This document shows, one piece after another, positions 8,892 through 18,201 of a DNA stretch of 64,000 nt. Source of the DNA: an uncultured Prevotellaceae bacterium (GTDB lineage: Bacteria; Bacteroidota; Bacteroidia; Bacteroidales; Bacteroidaceae); contig OMWC01000006.1 of assembly GCA_900314655.1 (NCBI GenBank), positions 1 through 64,000 of the forward strand, given 5' to 3'. Both the position numbers and the translations under genes were made by a program. A model generated the notes under the pieces. The model searched no databases. It was not told the origin of the DNA and worked only from the letters and a program-made list of their open reading frames with translations. How positions within the stretch are numbered: the first letter of the stretch is position 1; each line of letters begins with the position of its first letter.

Positions 8892-10274
8892 TTACTTGTT
8901 CTTGATAATCTGTGCCGTAAAGGTAGCTTCGGCTACCACGTTGTCGCCAACAAACATATATCCCTTCATGGATGAAATGCCGTGACGGACGGGTGCCAGA
9001 AGTTCAACCTTGAAAAGCAGGGTATCGCCTGGAACTACCTTCTGACGGAACTTCACATCGTCAATCTTCATGAAATAGGTACTCCAGCGTTCAGGTTCTT
9101 CGAGTGTGTTCAGCACCAGCAGTCCTCCGCATTGAGCCATGGCCTCAACCATCAACACACCAGGCATGACGGGTTCTTCGGGGAAGTGGCCTTGGAAGAA
9201 AGGCTCGTTGCTGGTCACGTTCTTCACGCCCACAATGGTGGTGGGGCCCAGTTCGATTACCTTGTCAACCAACTGCATGGGATAGCGGTGGGGGAGCAGT
9301 TCGCGGATGCGGTTCACATCCATGATGGGTGTTTCGTTGGGATCATAGAAAGGAGCCTGCACCTCATGCTTGCGAATCTCCTTGCGCATCAGTCGGGCAA
9401 ACTTGTTGTTGACAGTATGTCCCGGGCGCGTAGCCACAATCCTTCCCTTGATGGGACGGCCGATAAGCGCCATGTCGCCAATGATGTCGAGCAGCTTGTG
9501 GCGGGTGCATTCATTGTCCCAAACCAACGGCTTGTTCTGGATGTAGCCCAGATTGGTGGCGTCCATGTGGGGAACGCCCAGCACGTCGGCCAGTTTGTCG
9601 AGGTTCTCCTGTGACATCTGACGTTCATAGATCACGATGGCATTATCCAGGCTTCCACCTTTGATAAGATTGGCATTGAGTAGCGGCTCAATGTCGCGCA
9701 CAAAAACGAATGTACGTGCGGCGGCAATCTCTTCGGCATAATTGGTCATGCCGTCGAGGGTAGCAAACTGGCTGGCTATAAACTTCGATTCAAACGAGCA
9801 CATTGCCGTGATGGAGAATTCTTCATCGGGAAGCAGCGTGATGCAGGAACCGGTGTTCTCGTCCTTGATTTCTATTTTCTTGCGGATTACGTAGAAATCC
9901 TTCGGGGCATTCTGTTCCTGGATGCCAACCTCGCGAATCTTCTCCACATACTTGATGGCAGAGCCGTCGAGGATAGGGAATTCCGGGCCGTTCACCTGAA
10001 TCAGACAGTTGTCAATGCCCATCGCATAGAGGGCAGACATACCGTGCTCAATAGTGCAGACGCGCACGTCACCTTTGGCCACAACCGTTCCGCGCTGGGT
10101 ATCTACCACGTTTTCAGCCACGGCGTCAATAACGGGCTCGCCTTCCAGGTCAATGCGCTGAATCTTGTATCCGGTATTTTCTGGGGCGGGATTGAAGGTC
10201 ACAGTAATGCTCAATCCTGTGTGCAAACCCTTTCCAAAGAGGGTAAAACTGCCTTTTAGTGTCTGTTGTTTCAT
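8892..10274 (-). CDS. lpxC-fabZ: Bifunctional UDP-3-O-acyl-GlcNAc deacetylase / 3-hydroxyacyl-ACP dehydratase
   Basis: 460 residues. Residues 1-300 are LpxC: zinc ligands His77 (CTIEHG), His259 and Asp263 (RHKLLDIIGD), and a further conserved histidine in the PGHTVNN block. Residues about 318-460 are FabZ, a hot-dog fold with His363 (GHFPEEPVMPG) and Glu377 (MVEAMAQ). LpxC performs the committed step of lipid A synthesis. FabZ dehydrates 3-hydroxyacyl-ACP and so competes for the same acyl pool, which makes the fusion a natural coupling point. This fusion is known in Bacteroidota. The gene lies 19 bases after lpxD. Confidence 0.96.
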   Translation of the reverse strand: MKQQTLKGSFTLFGKGLHTGLSITVTFNPAPENTGYKIQRIDLEGEPVIDAVAENVVDTQRGTVVAKGDVRVCTIEHGMSALYAMGIDNCLIQVNGPEFPILDGSAIKYVEKIREVGIQEQNAPKDFYVIRKKIEIKDENTGSCITLLPDEEFSITAMCSFESKFIASQFATLDGMTNYAEEIAAARTFVFVRDIEPLLNANLIKGGSLDNAIVIYERQMSQENLDKLADVLGVPHMDATNLGYIQNKPLVWDNECTRHKLLDIIGDMALIGRPIKGRIVATRPGHTVNNKFARLMRKEIRKHEVQAPFYDPNETPIMDVNRIRELLPHRYPMQLVDKVIELGPTTIVGVKNVTSNEPFFQGHFPEEPVMPGVLMVEAMAQCGGLLVLNTLEEPERWSTYFMKIDDVKFRQKVVPGDTLLFKVELLAPVRHGISSMKGYMFVGDNVVAEATFTAQIIKNK

Positions 10275-10293
10275 GTTTATTTGGTTTCGATTT

Positions 10294-11271
10294 TCATTCT
10301 TTTTTCAGTTCTTCAATCTGCTTCTTCAGCTGGCCTATCTCGCGATAAATGTCAGGAAGACGGCGGAAAATGGCCGAGGCACGCATGTACTCCTTGGCAT
10401 CGATGGCCGGGGCACCGAGCAACTTCTCGCCACCCTTGGTGTTTCCGATGACACCTGCCTGTGCTCCGATAAACGTCTTGTCGGCAATATGGATATGACC
10501 GGAAAAGCCAGCCTGTCCGCCAGCCATGCACCAGGCACCAATCTTAGTGCTGCCTGCAAGTCCTACCTGAGCGGACATTACGGTGTTTTCACCCACTTCG
10601 CAGTTGTGGGCTATCTGAATCAGATTGTCCAGCTTTACGCCTTTGTGAATCACGGTAGCACCCATCGTGGAGCGGTCCACACAGGTATTGGCTCCGATTT
10701 CCACGTCGTCCTCGATAACCACAATTCCAATCTGCGGAATCTTGTCGTATCCTTCTCCGTTGGGAGCGAACCCAAAGCCGTCGGCACCAATCACGGCACC
10801 TGCATGAATCGTCACGCGGTTGCCAATCTTGCATCCGTCGTAGATGGTCACGTTAGGATAGATGGTGCAGTTGTCACCGATAGTCACGCCGTCGCCGATG
10901 CAGACAAACGGAGCGATGTAGCAGTCCTTGCCAATGGTGGCCTTCTCGGAAATGAAGGCGAGGGGAGAGACGCCAGTCTTCTTGGGCATCATGCTCTGAT
11001 AGAGCTGCAGCAGTTTGGCCACGCACTCATAGGCGTTCTTCACACGGATGAGCGTTGCCTTGACGGGTTTCTCCAGTTCTACGTCCTCGTTGACGAGCAC
11101 CACGCTCGACTGAGTGTCATAGATGAAATGTGTATACTTGGGGTTAGAAAGGAACGAAATGGCTCCTGGCTTACCTTCTTCAATTTTTGCAAAGGAATTA
11201 ATCACGGCGTTTTCATCGCCTTCTACACGACCCTGAATCAGGTCGGCAATCTGTTTTGCTGTGAATTCCAT
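10294..11271 (-). CDS. lpxD: UDP-3-O-acylglucosamine N-acyltransferase
   Basis: 325 residues, a little short for the family. An N-terminal uridine-binding domain (1-100) is followed by hexapeptide repeats (IGDNC, IGANT) and the conserved [11 protein letters not shown] (162-172). The catalytic histidine is His222 in [10 protein letters not shown]. It adds the N-linked hydroxyacyl chain in lipid A synthesis. The C-terminal 20 residues form a charged helix, as in other LpxD trimers. A minus-strand -7 element at 11319-11326 suggests that this gene starts the lpx transcript. Confidence 0.95.
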   Translation of the reverse strand: MEFTAKQIADLIQGRVEGDENAVINSFAKIEEGKPGAISFLSNPKYTHFIYDTQSSVVLVNEDVELEKPVKATLIRVKNAYECVAKLLQLYQSMMPKKTGVSPLAFISEKATIGKDCYIAPFVCIGDGVTIGDNCTIYPNVTIYDGCKIGNRVTIHAGAVIGADGFGFAPNGEGYDKIPQIGIVVIEDDVEIGANTCVDRSTMGATVIHKGVKLDNLIQIAHNCEVGENTVMSAQVGLAGSTKIGAWCMAGGQAGFSGHIHIADKTFIGAQAGVIGNTKGGEKLLGAPAIDAKEYMRASAIFRRLPDIYREIGQLKKQIEELKKE

Positions 11272-11318
11272 ATCTTTATTTTTTGGTTTACTAAGTAATG
11301 ATTATCAATTAATTCATG

Positions 11319-11326
11319 CAAAGATA
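11319..11326 (-). promoter_or_regulatory. Probable -7 element of the lpx operon
   Basis: TATCTTTG on the minus strand lies 47 bases before the lpxD start. I see no clean TTTG at the expected -33 distance, so the call rests on one box. Confidence 0.4.
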
Positions 11327-11334
11327 ATGCTTTT

Positions 11335-12561
11335 TTATGAAATACGTTGATAACAGAGGTAATATTTACGAATTTTTTTGGAAAGTAAGGCAACATTCAG
11401 AATCTCGGAGGCTTCTGAGATGTCGCGGATGGTTCCATCGCGATAAAGAATGGCAATGCGGTCATCGTTCACGTCGTACATGTCTTTCTGGATAGTGTTA
11501 ACGCTCATCAGGAAGTCCGCATCTTCTCTCGAAATGCCGTAATGGGAGGTCATTGTGGCAAGAACTTCTTCGATTCGTTCTTCTGGTATAGGCTCGTCTG
11601 AAATCTCCACGCGGAAAATATGGCGGTTGATAAGATTGGTGGCCAGCAGCGAAAGAATCTTGTCATCACTTGTCATCCATACCTTCAGGGCGCTCCAGAT
11701 ATCGCTGTCATCGAGCAAACTGTAGTGGTGAAGGGCTTCATCGTGATGCTGCTCAAAGAAACGGGCATCCACCTCGTTGTAGAGGAAATAGCGAAGGGCA
11801 GGGGAGGCAAAGAGCTCTTTGCCTTGATGAGCCAGCATCTTGGCACGTCGGAGTGTATTGACGAGCATCTTCTCGAAGGCAACGGTTGTCTTGTGCAGAT
11901 AAACCTGCCAATACATCAGTCGGCGGGTGGTGAGATAGTTCTCGATGGAATAGATACCCTTGGAGTTAACCACCAGCTTATCGTCAACGATATCAAGCAT
12001 CTTGATGATGCGTGCCGAGCCGATGTTGCCTTCGGTTACTCCCGTGAAGAAGGAGTCGCGCCTCAGATAGTCGAGCCGGTCCATGTCGAGTTGTGATGAG
12101 ATGAGCTCGTGAAGAAACAGCTTTGGATAGTCGCCTTTAAAGACCTTGAGTGCCAGATTGAGTGCTCCCTGCATTTCCTGATTGATTTGTTCCATCATCA
12201 GGAGGGATATTTCCTCGTGTGAGATACCTGTGATGAGCGTATTTTCCAAGACATGCGAGAAAGGGCCGTGGCCGATGTCGTGCATCAGGATGGCGGCCTC
12301 TACGGCTTCAGCTTCTGAGTCGAAGATGAAATGTCCCTTTTGCTGGAGCGAGAGAATAGCTTCGCTCATCAGGTGGAAAGCACCGATGGAATGCTGGAAA
12401 CGCGTATGCTGGGCCGCGGGGTAAACCACGTTGGCCATGCCGAGTTGCTTGATGCGGGTGAGTCTTTGCATCAGCGGGTGTTGCACAATGTTGAGCAACA
12501 GCCCTCGGGGAATCTTGATGAATCCGAATACGGGATCGTTAATTATTTTCGCATCGTTCAT
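11335..12561 (-). CDS. HD-domain phosphohydrolase (SAMHD1/dGTPase-like)
   Basis: 408 residues. The N-terminal block PLMQRLTRIKQLG followed by HTRFQHSIG (His57) and the MHDIGHGPFSH motif (His94-Asp95, His98) defines the HD superfamily branch that includes SAMHD1-like and dGTPase-like enzymes. These hydrolyse nucleotides or other phosphoesters, and the substrate is not deducible here. The protein is soluble with no signal. Its stop lies 63 bases before lpxD. The 160 bases upstream of its start contain a TGGAAGC repeat array. Confidence 0.88.
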   Translation of the reverse strand: MNDAKIINDPVFGFIKIPRGLLLNIVQHPLMQRLTRIKQLGMANVVYPAAQHTRFQHSIGAFHLMSEAILSLQQKGHFIFDSEAEAVEAAILMHDIGHGPFSHVLENTLITGISHEEISLLMMEQINQEMQGALNLALKVFKGDYPKLFLHELISSQLDMDRLDYLRRDSFFTGVTEGNIGSARIIKMLDIVDDKLVVNSKGIYSIENYLTTRRLMYWQVYLHKTTVAFEKMLVNTLRRAKMLAHQGKELFASPALRYFLYNEVDARFFEQHHDEALHHYSLLDDSDIWSALKVWMTSDDKILSLLATNLINRHIFRVEISDEPIPEERIEEVLATMTSHYGISREDADFLMSVNTIQKDMYDVNDDRIAILYRDGTIRDISEASEILNVALLSKKIRKYYLCYQRIS

Positions 12562-12605
12562 TGTCGTGAAAATCGGGTTTCGCGTTGATGATATTCAGGG
12601 GCTTT

Positions 12606-12690
12606 GCTTCCAATGAGTGGAAGCCTTGTTTCCAGACTTTGGAAGCATCCTTTCCATACTTTGGAAGCAAGGCTTCTGATGGGTGGAAGC
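12606..12690. repeat. 22-bp-period TGGAAGC repeat array
   Basis: TGGAAGC starts at 12618, 12640, 12662 and 12684, exactly 22 bases apart. Copies two and three are extended to ACTTTGGAAGC. A GCTTCCA in the opposite orientation at 12606 and GGCTTC at 12671 allow hairpins. The array fills the spacer between pyrF and the HD gene. The same motif with the same period recurs at 27330-27414. Confidence 0.8.
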
Positions 12691-12724
12691 ATGGCAGTTA
12701 TTGAGCGCATTGATAATGTGCAGC

Positions 12725-13549
12725 TCAAACTAACTTTGCGAGCTCCACGGCCATCTGCTCCTGAAGCTCTTTTGCCTTCTCGGCAGCCACTTGAGCAAAG
12801 TCTTCACCATTTGAGGCGTAAATGATTCCGCGTGAGGAATTTACGAGCAGTCCGCAATCCTTAATCATGCCATACTTGCATACCTCCTGAAGACTGCCAC
12901 CCTGAGCACCTACACCCGGAACGAGTAGAAAGTGATTGGGAGCAACGCGACGGATGTCTTCAAACATCTTTCCTTGAGTGGCACCTACCACATACATCAT
13001 ATTCTCCGATGTGCCCCATTGTTGGGATTTTTCAAGTACTTTCTCGAAGAGCCGCTGGCCCTCTTTATCTTCCGTCAACTGGAAGTCGTGGCTGCCCTTG
13101 TTGCTGGTCAGCGCAAGCAGGATGACCCACTTTCCCTCGTAGGTGAGGAATGGCGAAACGGAGTCTTCTCCCATGTATGGCGCTACGGTCAGGGAATCCA
13201 CATCGTACTCCTCGAAGAAGGTGCGGGCATACATCGCAGAGGTGTTGCCGATGTCGCCACGCTTTGCGTCAGCTATGATAAAGTGATGGGGATAGTTCTC
13301 CTTGAGGTAACTCACGGTCTTCTCGAAACTGATGAGTCCCTTTACGCCGAATGCCTCATAGAAGGCGAGGTTCGGTTTGTAACTGACGCAATAGGGCGCC
13401 GTAGCATCAATAATCTGCTTATTGAAGGCGAAGATAGGGTCTTCTTCCTTCAGGATATGTGCAGGAACTTTCTTCAGGTCGGTGTCCAATCCCACACAAA
13501 GGAACGATTTCTTAGCGAAAATCTGTTCTACGAGTTGTTGTCTATTCAT
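12725..13549 (-). CDS. pyrF: Orotidine 5'-phosphate decarboxylase
   Basis: 274 residues, matching the long PyrF type of Bacteroidota and actinobacteria. It makes UMP from OMP in pyrimidine synthesis. The active-site [11 protein letters not shown] motif (Asp-x-Lys-x-x-Asp) is at about 93-103, and the C-terminal phosphate-binding VPGVGAQGG follows near 212. Its ATG overlaps the stop of the upstream small membrane-protein gene by 4 bases. It is the last gene of the phoH-to-pyrF series. Confidence 0.95.
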   Translation of the reverse strand: MNRQQLVEQIFAKKSFLCVGLDTDLKKVPAHILKEEDPIFAFNKQIIDATAPYCVSYKPNLAFYEAFGVKGLISFEKTVSYLKENYPHHFIIADAKRGDIGNTSAMYARTFFEEYDVDSLTVAPYMGEDSVSPFLTYEGKWVILLALTSNKGSHDFQLTEDKEGQRLFEKVLEKSQQWGTSENMMYVVGATQGKMFEDIRRVAPNHFLLVPGVGAQGGSLQEVCKYGMIKDCGLLVNSSRGIIYASNGEDFAQVAAEKAKELQEQMAVELAKLV

Positions 13550-13743
13550 TTTTTAGATAAGTGTTTAATGAGCAAGAAAACGAAAAACACGAAGCAATAC
13601 CAGAGCAAGAATACCAGTAAGGCAGCCCAGATGCTGGGAGCATATTGCGCATAGAAGATGGCTATGCAACCAATGGCAATGCATAATACGATTTCCCAAG
13701 GCTTGGCTTTTACAAAAGGGCGGATGAATTCTCTGATGCTCAT
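13546..13743 (-). CDS. Small two-helix membrane protein
   Basis: 65 residues. After a polar N-terminus ([17 protein letters not shown]) come two hydrophobic helices (about 18-35 and 39-58) and a basic end (KHLSKK). It sits between prfA (16 bases before) and pyrF (4-base overlap), so translation is likely coupled. I recognise no family. The overlap and the clean membrane pattern argue that it is real. Confidence 0.7.
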   Translation of the reverse strand: MSIREFIRPFVKAKPWEIVLCIAIGCIAIFYAQYAPSIWAALLVFLLWYCFVFFVFLLIKHLSKK

Positions 13744-13759
13744 TCTATTCCTCTTTAAT

Positions 13760-14875
13760 TTAAAGTTCTGCTTCTTTCATGCGTTCAGCATTCTCAGCCA
13801 CGGTCAGATGGTCTATCATGTCTTGGATGTTTCCGCCGAGGAAGCCCTGCAGGTCGTGGGTGGTGTAGCCGATGCGATGGTCGGTGACGCGGCCTTGAGG
13901 GAAGTTGTAAGTGCGAATCTTTGCACTACGGTCGCCCGTGGAAACCAGCGACTTGCGGCGATTGGCAATATCGTCAACATACTTCTGGTGCTCCTTGTCG
14001 TAAATAAAGGTGTAGAGACGGCTCAGGGCGCGCTCCTTGTTCTTGGGCTGGTCGCGCGTCTCGGTACATTCTATAAGGATTTCTTCGGTCTCACCGGTGT
14101 TTGGATTCTTCCACATGTAACGCAGACGCACACCCGATTCCACCTTATTCACGTTCTGACCGCCGGCACCGCTTGAGCGGAACGTGTCCCACTTGATTTC
14201 GCCTTCGTTGACGTGCACCTCAAACTTGTCGGCTTCTGGCAAAACGGCTACCGTGGCTGCAGAAGTCTGCATACGGCCGTTCGACTCCGTGACGGGCACT
14301 CGCTGCACACGATGCACACCCGACTCGTATTTCAACGTGCCATAGACGTCGGCACCCGAAACGGCAAAGTCGATTTCCTTATAGCCGCCCACGGCACCTT
14401 CATTGAAGTCGGTGACAGAGAGCTGCCAACCCTTCGACTCGCAGAAACGCTTATACATATTAAATAGGTCACCGGCAAAGAGGCAGGCTTCGTCGCCTCC
14501 TGTTCCAGCGCGGATTTCCATCTGCACGTTCTTGGCATCCTCAGGATCTTTCGGGATGAGCAGGATTTTGATTTCCTCTTCCAGCTTGGGCTGGAGCTCT
14601 TCGTTGGCGGCCAGTTCCTCACGTGCCATATCTTTCATCTCGGGGTCGGTCTCGTTGGCCAGTATGTCCTTGGCCTCACGGATTCCCTCCAGACAATTGA
14701 TGTAGCGCTTTCGCGCATTCATGATGTCGCCTAGATCCTTCCATTCCTTGGTGAGTTTCACGTAGCGGTTCTGGTCGGCTATCACGCTGGGGTCGGTAAT
14801 CAGCGTAGAGACCTCTTCGTAACGGGCTTCCAGACCGTCGAGTTTTTGTAATATTGGATTGCTTATTTCAGCCAT
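13760..14875 (-). CDS. prfA: Peptide chain release factor 1
   Basis: 371 residues from the ATG at 14875. The frame extends further upstream, but MAEISNPILQKLDG is the normal RF1 N-terminus. The Gly-Gly-Gln peptidyl-tRNA hydrolysis motif (SSGAGGQNVN) lies at about 238-240. The codon-recognition tripeptide is Pro-Val-Thr (194-196), which marks RF1 (UAA/UAG) and not RF2. The gene begins 7 bases after the zinc-ribbon lipoprotein stop. Confidence 0.96.
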   Translation of the reverse strand: MAEISNPILQKLDGLEARYEEVSTLITDPSVIADQNRYVKLTKEWKDLGDIMNARKRYINCLEGIREAKDILANETDPEMKDMAREELAANEELQPKLEEEIKILLIPKDPEDAKNVQMEIRAGTGGDEACLFAGDLFNMYKRFCESKGWQLSVTDFNEGAVGGYKEIDFAVSGADVYGTLKYESGVHRVQRVPVTESNGRMQTSAATVAVLPEADKFEVHVNEGEIKWDTFRSSGAGGQNVNKVESGVRLRYMWKNPNTGETEEILIECTETRDQPKNKERALSRLYTFIYDKEHQKYVDDIANRRKSLVSTGDRSAKIRTYNFPQGRVTDHRIGYTTHDLQGFLGGNIQDMIDHLTVAENAERMKEAEL

Positions 14876-14882
14876 ATATTCA

Positions 14883-15221
14883 TTATTGTTGAACTGTTTG
14901 ATATTTTCCTGTGCCCTTGCAGGTGTTGCATACGGTTTTTCCATCGGGAGTCTTTCCCATGCCTCGGCAGTCAGGACATTTGCCATCGTTCATCATGGTC
15001 TCCCGTTGTTTCTGCTCGTTCTTGACCATAGATTTTGATTTGCTATGAGCAGCCTGGGTAGTGGCATGGGCAGAGGGCGAGACGACACTCTCCACCGCAC
15101 TTTCCGCGATGGCTTCTCCCAATATGCATCCAGAAAGGAGCTGAACGCAAAAGGCAAGGACCAAAAATCTGACAAGTGTTGCTTTCACCCAATTATTGAT
15201 AATGGAATTCACCGTATTCAC
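14883..15221 (-). CDS. Small lipoprotein with a DnaJ-like zinc ribbon
   Basis: 112 residues from ATG 15221, or 101 from a GTG at 15188 that avoids a 29-base overlap with the upstream gene. Both give a signal ending in LLSGC, a good lipobox. After a Ser/Ala/Lys-rich linker the C-terminus carries CPDCRGMGKT and CNTCKGTGKY, two Cys-x-x-Cys-x-Gly-x-Gly units as in the DnaJ zinc finger. A zinc- or thiol-binding role at the periplasmic face of a membrane is likely. The partner is unknown. Confidence 0.75.
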   Translation of the reverse strand: MNTVNSIINNWVKATLVRFLVLAFCVQLLSGCILGEAIAESAVESVVSPSAHATTQAAHSKSKSMVKNEQKQRETMMNDGKCPDCRGMGKTPDGKTVCNTCKGTGKYQTVQQ

Positions 15222-16410
15222 TCTTGATAGTCAGGCTCTTGGGACCTTCTTCAATATGGCCGATAACCTGCGCGTCGATATTGAATCTGCGGGAGATTTC
15301 AATTACCTTCTCAGCTACTTCGGGATTGACATAGATTTCCATTCGGTGACCGCAGTTGAACACCTTGTACATCTCCTTCCAGTCGGTTTTGCTCTGTTCC
15401 TGGATGAGCTTAAACAGCGGAGGGATGGGGAACATGTTGTCCTTCACCACCTGGCAGTTGTCGCCTACGAAATGGAGCACCTTGGTCTGGGCACCGCCTG
15501 TGCAATGCACCATGCCGTGGATTTCCGTTCGGAGTTCGTCGAGCATCACCTTGATGACAGGAGCATAGGTGCGAGTGGGGGAGAGCACAAGTTGTCCGGC
15601 TGTGACTTTAGTCTCGACAATTCTTGGCTCGGAATCCTTTTCCACGACGGTATAGCTTACGGGCACTTCGTCGGTCAGGCGTTTCATGCCGCTATACACC
15701 AGTTCGTCGGGCACCTGATGGTCGTAGCTCTCGGGATATTTCTCGGCAAGATACTTCGAAAACACATCATGGCGGGCTGAGGTGAGACCATTGGAACCCA
15801 TGCCGCCGTTGTAGCGGCTCTCGTAGGTAGCCTGACCTGTTGACGAAAGGCCCACGATGACATCGCCGGGACGGATGTTGGCATTGTCTATCACATCCGA
15901 ACGCTTCATGCGGCATGTGACGGTTGAATCGACAATGATGGTGCGCACAAGGTCGCCCACATCAGCTGTCTCACCACCGGTGCCATAGATGCCGATACCC
16001 ATCTCGCGCATCTGCTTCATCAGCTCGTCTGTGCCGTTGATGATGGCCGAAATCACTTCACCGGGGATAAGCATCTTGTTGCGTCCGATGGTTGAGGAAA
16101 CGAGGATATTATCGACGGCTCCCACGCAGAGCAAGTCGTCGGTATTCATCACGAGCGCATCCTGCGCAATGCCTTTCCATACGGAGAGGTCGCCCGTCTC
16201 TTTCCAGTACATATAGGCCAGCGACGACTTCGTGCCAGCTCCGTCGGCGTGCATGATGTTGCAATATTCAGGGTCGCCCCCGAGGATGTCAGGTATGATC
16301 TTGCAGAAGGCCTGCGGGAATACGCCTTTATCAATGTTTTTGATGGCGGCGTGAACATCCTCTTTGGCTGCACTCACGCCGCGCATCATATAACGGTTGC
16401 TATTGTCCAT
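15193..16410 (-). CDS. purM: Phosphoribosylformylglycinamidine cyclo-ligase (AIR synthase), long form
   Basis: 405 residues of the AIR-synthase/PurM fold. It closes the imidazole ring (FGAM to AIR) in purine synthesis. The conserved N-terminal HADGAGTKSSLAY and the middle GIYGTGGETADVGD are visible, and the DVIVGLSSTGQATY segment marks the ATP-binding core. The protein is longer than the 340-350 residues of enterobacterial PurM, as in Bacteroidota. It starts 3 bases after lemA. With purC nearby it supports a nucleotide-synthesis theme in the operon. Confidence 0.88.
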   Translation of the reverse strand: MDNSNRYMMRGVSAAKEDVHAAIKNIDKGVFPQAFCKIIPDILGGDPEYCNIMHADGAGTKSSLAYMYWKETGDLSVWKGIAQDALVMNTDDLLCVGAVDNILVSSTIGRNKMLIPGEVISAIINGTDELMKQMREMGIGIYGTGGETADVGDLVRTIIVDSTVTCRMKRSDVIDNANIRPGDVIVGLSSTGQATYESRYNGGMGSNGLTSARHDVFSKYLAEKYPESYDHQVPDELVYSGMKRLTDEVPVSYTVVEKDSEPRIVETKVTAGQLVLSPTRTYAPVIKVMLDELRTEIHGMVHCTGGAQTKVLHFVGDNCQVVKDNMFPIPPLFKLIQEQSKTDWKEMYKVFNCGHRMEIYVNPEVAEKVIEISRRFNIDAQVIGHIEEGPKSLTIKSEYGEFHYQ

Positions 16411-16413
16411 AAT

Positions 16414-17004
16414 TTAGAATTTAACTTCGGGAGCCTTTTGTGCACCAGCTTCGGCCTCGAACTTTGTCATCTTGTCGAATCCGAAGATACCTGCAACGAT
16501 GTTCTTCGGGAACGATCTCACGAGTGTGTTGTACTGCTGAACGGCCGTATTGAACTTGTTGCGCGCTTCGTTGATACGGTTCTCTGTTCCCTCAAGCTGC
16601 ACCTGCAGGTCCTTGAAATTCTCGTTGGCTTTCAGATCGGGGTAGGCTTCCTGAATGGCAAGCAGTTTGCCGAGTGCTGATGACAGGTCGCCCTGAGCCT
16701 TCTGGAACTCCTGCAGTTTCTCGGGAGTGAGGTTTGCGGGATCTACGGTCACCTGAGTAGCCTTCGAACGGGCATTAATCACTTCGGTGAGCGTTCCTTC
16801 CTCATGCTTGGCATAGCCCTTCACGGTTTCAACGAGGTTAGGAATCAGGTCGGCTCTGCGCTGATAGGCGCTTTGTACATTCGACCATGCCGTGGTGGCC
16901 TTTTCCTGTTCAGCAACCATCTCGTTGTAACAACTCTTGAACGATGAGAACACAATGAGGCATATAATAATGATGCCGCCAATGATTGTTAATGATTTTT
17001 TCAT
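16414..17004 (-). CDS. LemA family membrane protein
   Basis: 196 residues. One N-terminal membrane helix (6-22) is followed by the four-helix LemA fold, recognisable by the YQRRADLIPNLVETVKGYA and FPKNIVAGIFGF blocks. Most of the protein would lie on the outer face of the inner membrane. The biochemical function is not established. The gene stands next to a TPM-domain gene, a pairing common in bacteria, so the two products may act together. Confidence 0.92.
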   Translation of the reverse strand: MKKSLTIIGGIIIICLIVFSSFKSCYNEMVAEQEKATTAWSNVQSAYQRRADLIPNLVETVKGYAKHEEGTLTEVINARSKATQVTVDPANLTPEKLQEFQKAQGDLSSALGKLLAIQEAYPDLKANENFKDLQVQLEGTENRINEARNKFNTAVQQYNTLVRSFPKNIVAGIFGFDKMTKFEAEAGAQKAPEVKF

Positions 17005-17049
17005 AATTGCAATTATTTAAACGTTTATATAATTCTAATTCCGATTTCA

Positions 17050-18183
17050 TCACCAGCCTCCGCCGGCACCGCCTCCGCCGAAAGAACCTCCGCCGAAGGA
17101 ACCTCCTCCGCCGAAAGAACCACCGCCGCCAAATGAGCCTCCGCCCCATCCGGAACCCCATCTGCCGCCGCTGCCTGCACGGTCGCGGCCAAAACCTGTA
17201 TAGCCAGTTCCACCAAGTGAAGAAAGCAGTATCCAACGGTATTTCTCATTGAGACCGGCATAAGCACCAATCCAGAAAATCAAGATCGTGAATATCCATG
17301 CGCCGAAATCCCAGTCGTCCTCGTTGCTCTTGGCTCCAAGGGCCAGCTTGTTGGCATCGGGCTCAGGCGGAAGTTCTTTTCCCTTGACAAGGTTGTATGT
17401 GGCATTCACCAACTCATACATACCGCCGTCGGGGTTGTCGGCCTTCATAAACGGAGTGAGGTATGAACGGGCCAACCGACTGCATTCTGCATCTGTGAGG
17501 TCGGCTTCAAGTCCCATACCGGGAGCTATGAAATATTTGCGGTCTTTATAGGCCACCACAATGACCAGACCACGGTTCGTTTCCTTATCACCTACACCAT
17601 AGTTGTTGCCTAAATCCTGTGCCACACGGAATACATCGGCATATTCTACATGGTTCACGATGACTACTATCGACTGGATTCTGCATTCCGACTCAAGCCT
17701 GCCCAGAATCTCATTCATCGAGTTTACCGTTGCCTGGCTGATAACCGTATCGGGATTTGACACATATTGGGTACGGTCTTTCAAATAAGGGATAGGTATG
17801 TTGCTGGCGTTCCATTCTTTCGTGTCTTGTGTGCTCACGGTTTCCATCATAGCCATGTCGCTTGAACACGACAAGATGCACACACCGACTACCATCCAGA
17901 AGAGAATGCCCCAGAACGTCTTGTAGAATTTGAAACGCGGCAAATTCTTCTTTTTCTCATAAGTGAGGGTTTTGTAACTCTGGTCTGCAACGGGGAGTTT
18001 GAAATGCTCTGCATAGAAGGCAATCGCACCGAATATAAGAGCTACGATAACCAATCCGCCCAATAGAATCTGCCACGAGGAAAAGTAATTCGCCAAAAAG
18101 CCGGCGAAATAGGAGCACATGAAGAATACTCCCATCATCACCAGTGTCATACCTTGGCATCCTATTTTTCCTGAGCCGTTCAT
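17050..18183 (-). CDS. TPM-domain membrane protein (YgcG-like) with Gly-rich tail
   Basis: 377 residues. Two N-terminal membrane helices (about 14-33 and 39-58) and a third near 88-108 precede a TPM domain (about 155-265; RIQSIVVIVNHVEY, YFIAPGMGLE). A further helix follows (around 300) and then a tail of repeated GGGSFGGGG. TPM proteins are often co-encoded with LemA, as here (45 bases upstream). The Gly/Ser/Phe tail is typical of the family and probably extracytoplasmic. The function is unproven, and roles in photosystem repair or phosphatase activity are known only in plants. Confidence 0.88.
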   Translation of the reverse strand: MNGSGKIGCQGMTLVMMGVFFMCSYFAGFLANYFSSWQILLGGLVIVALIFGAIAFYAEHFKLPVADQSYKTLTYEKKKNLPRFKFYKTFWGILFWMVVGVCILSCSSDMAMMETVSTQDTKEWNASNIPIPYLKDRTQYVSNPDTVISQATVNSMNEILGRLESECRIQSIVVIVNHVEYADVFRVAQDLGNNYGVGDKETNRGLVIVVAYKDRKYFIAPGMGLEADLTDAECSRLARSYLTPFMKADNPDGGMYELVNATYNLVKGKELPPEPDANKLALGAKSNEDDWDFGAWIFTILIFWIGAYAGLNEKYRWILLSSLGGTGYTGFGRDRAGSGGRWGSGWGGGSFGGGGSFGGGGSFGGGSFGGGGAGGGW

Positions 18184-18201
18184 CTCTTTTTTATTAATTG
18201 T

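Noticed and set aside
10165..11298. 377-codon frame on the plus strand
   Set aside because: Antisense to lpxD and the start of lpxC-fabZ, both certain. His/Val/Gly-rich text typical of shadow frames.
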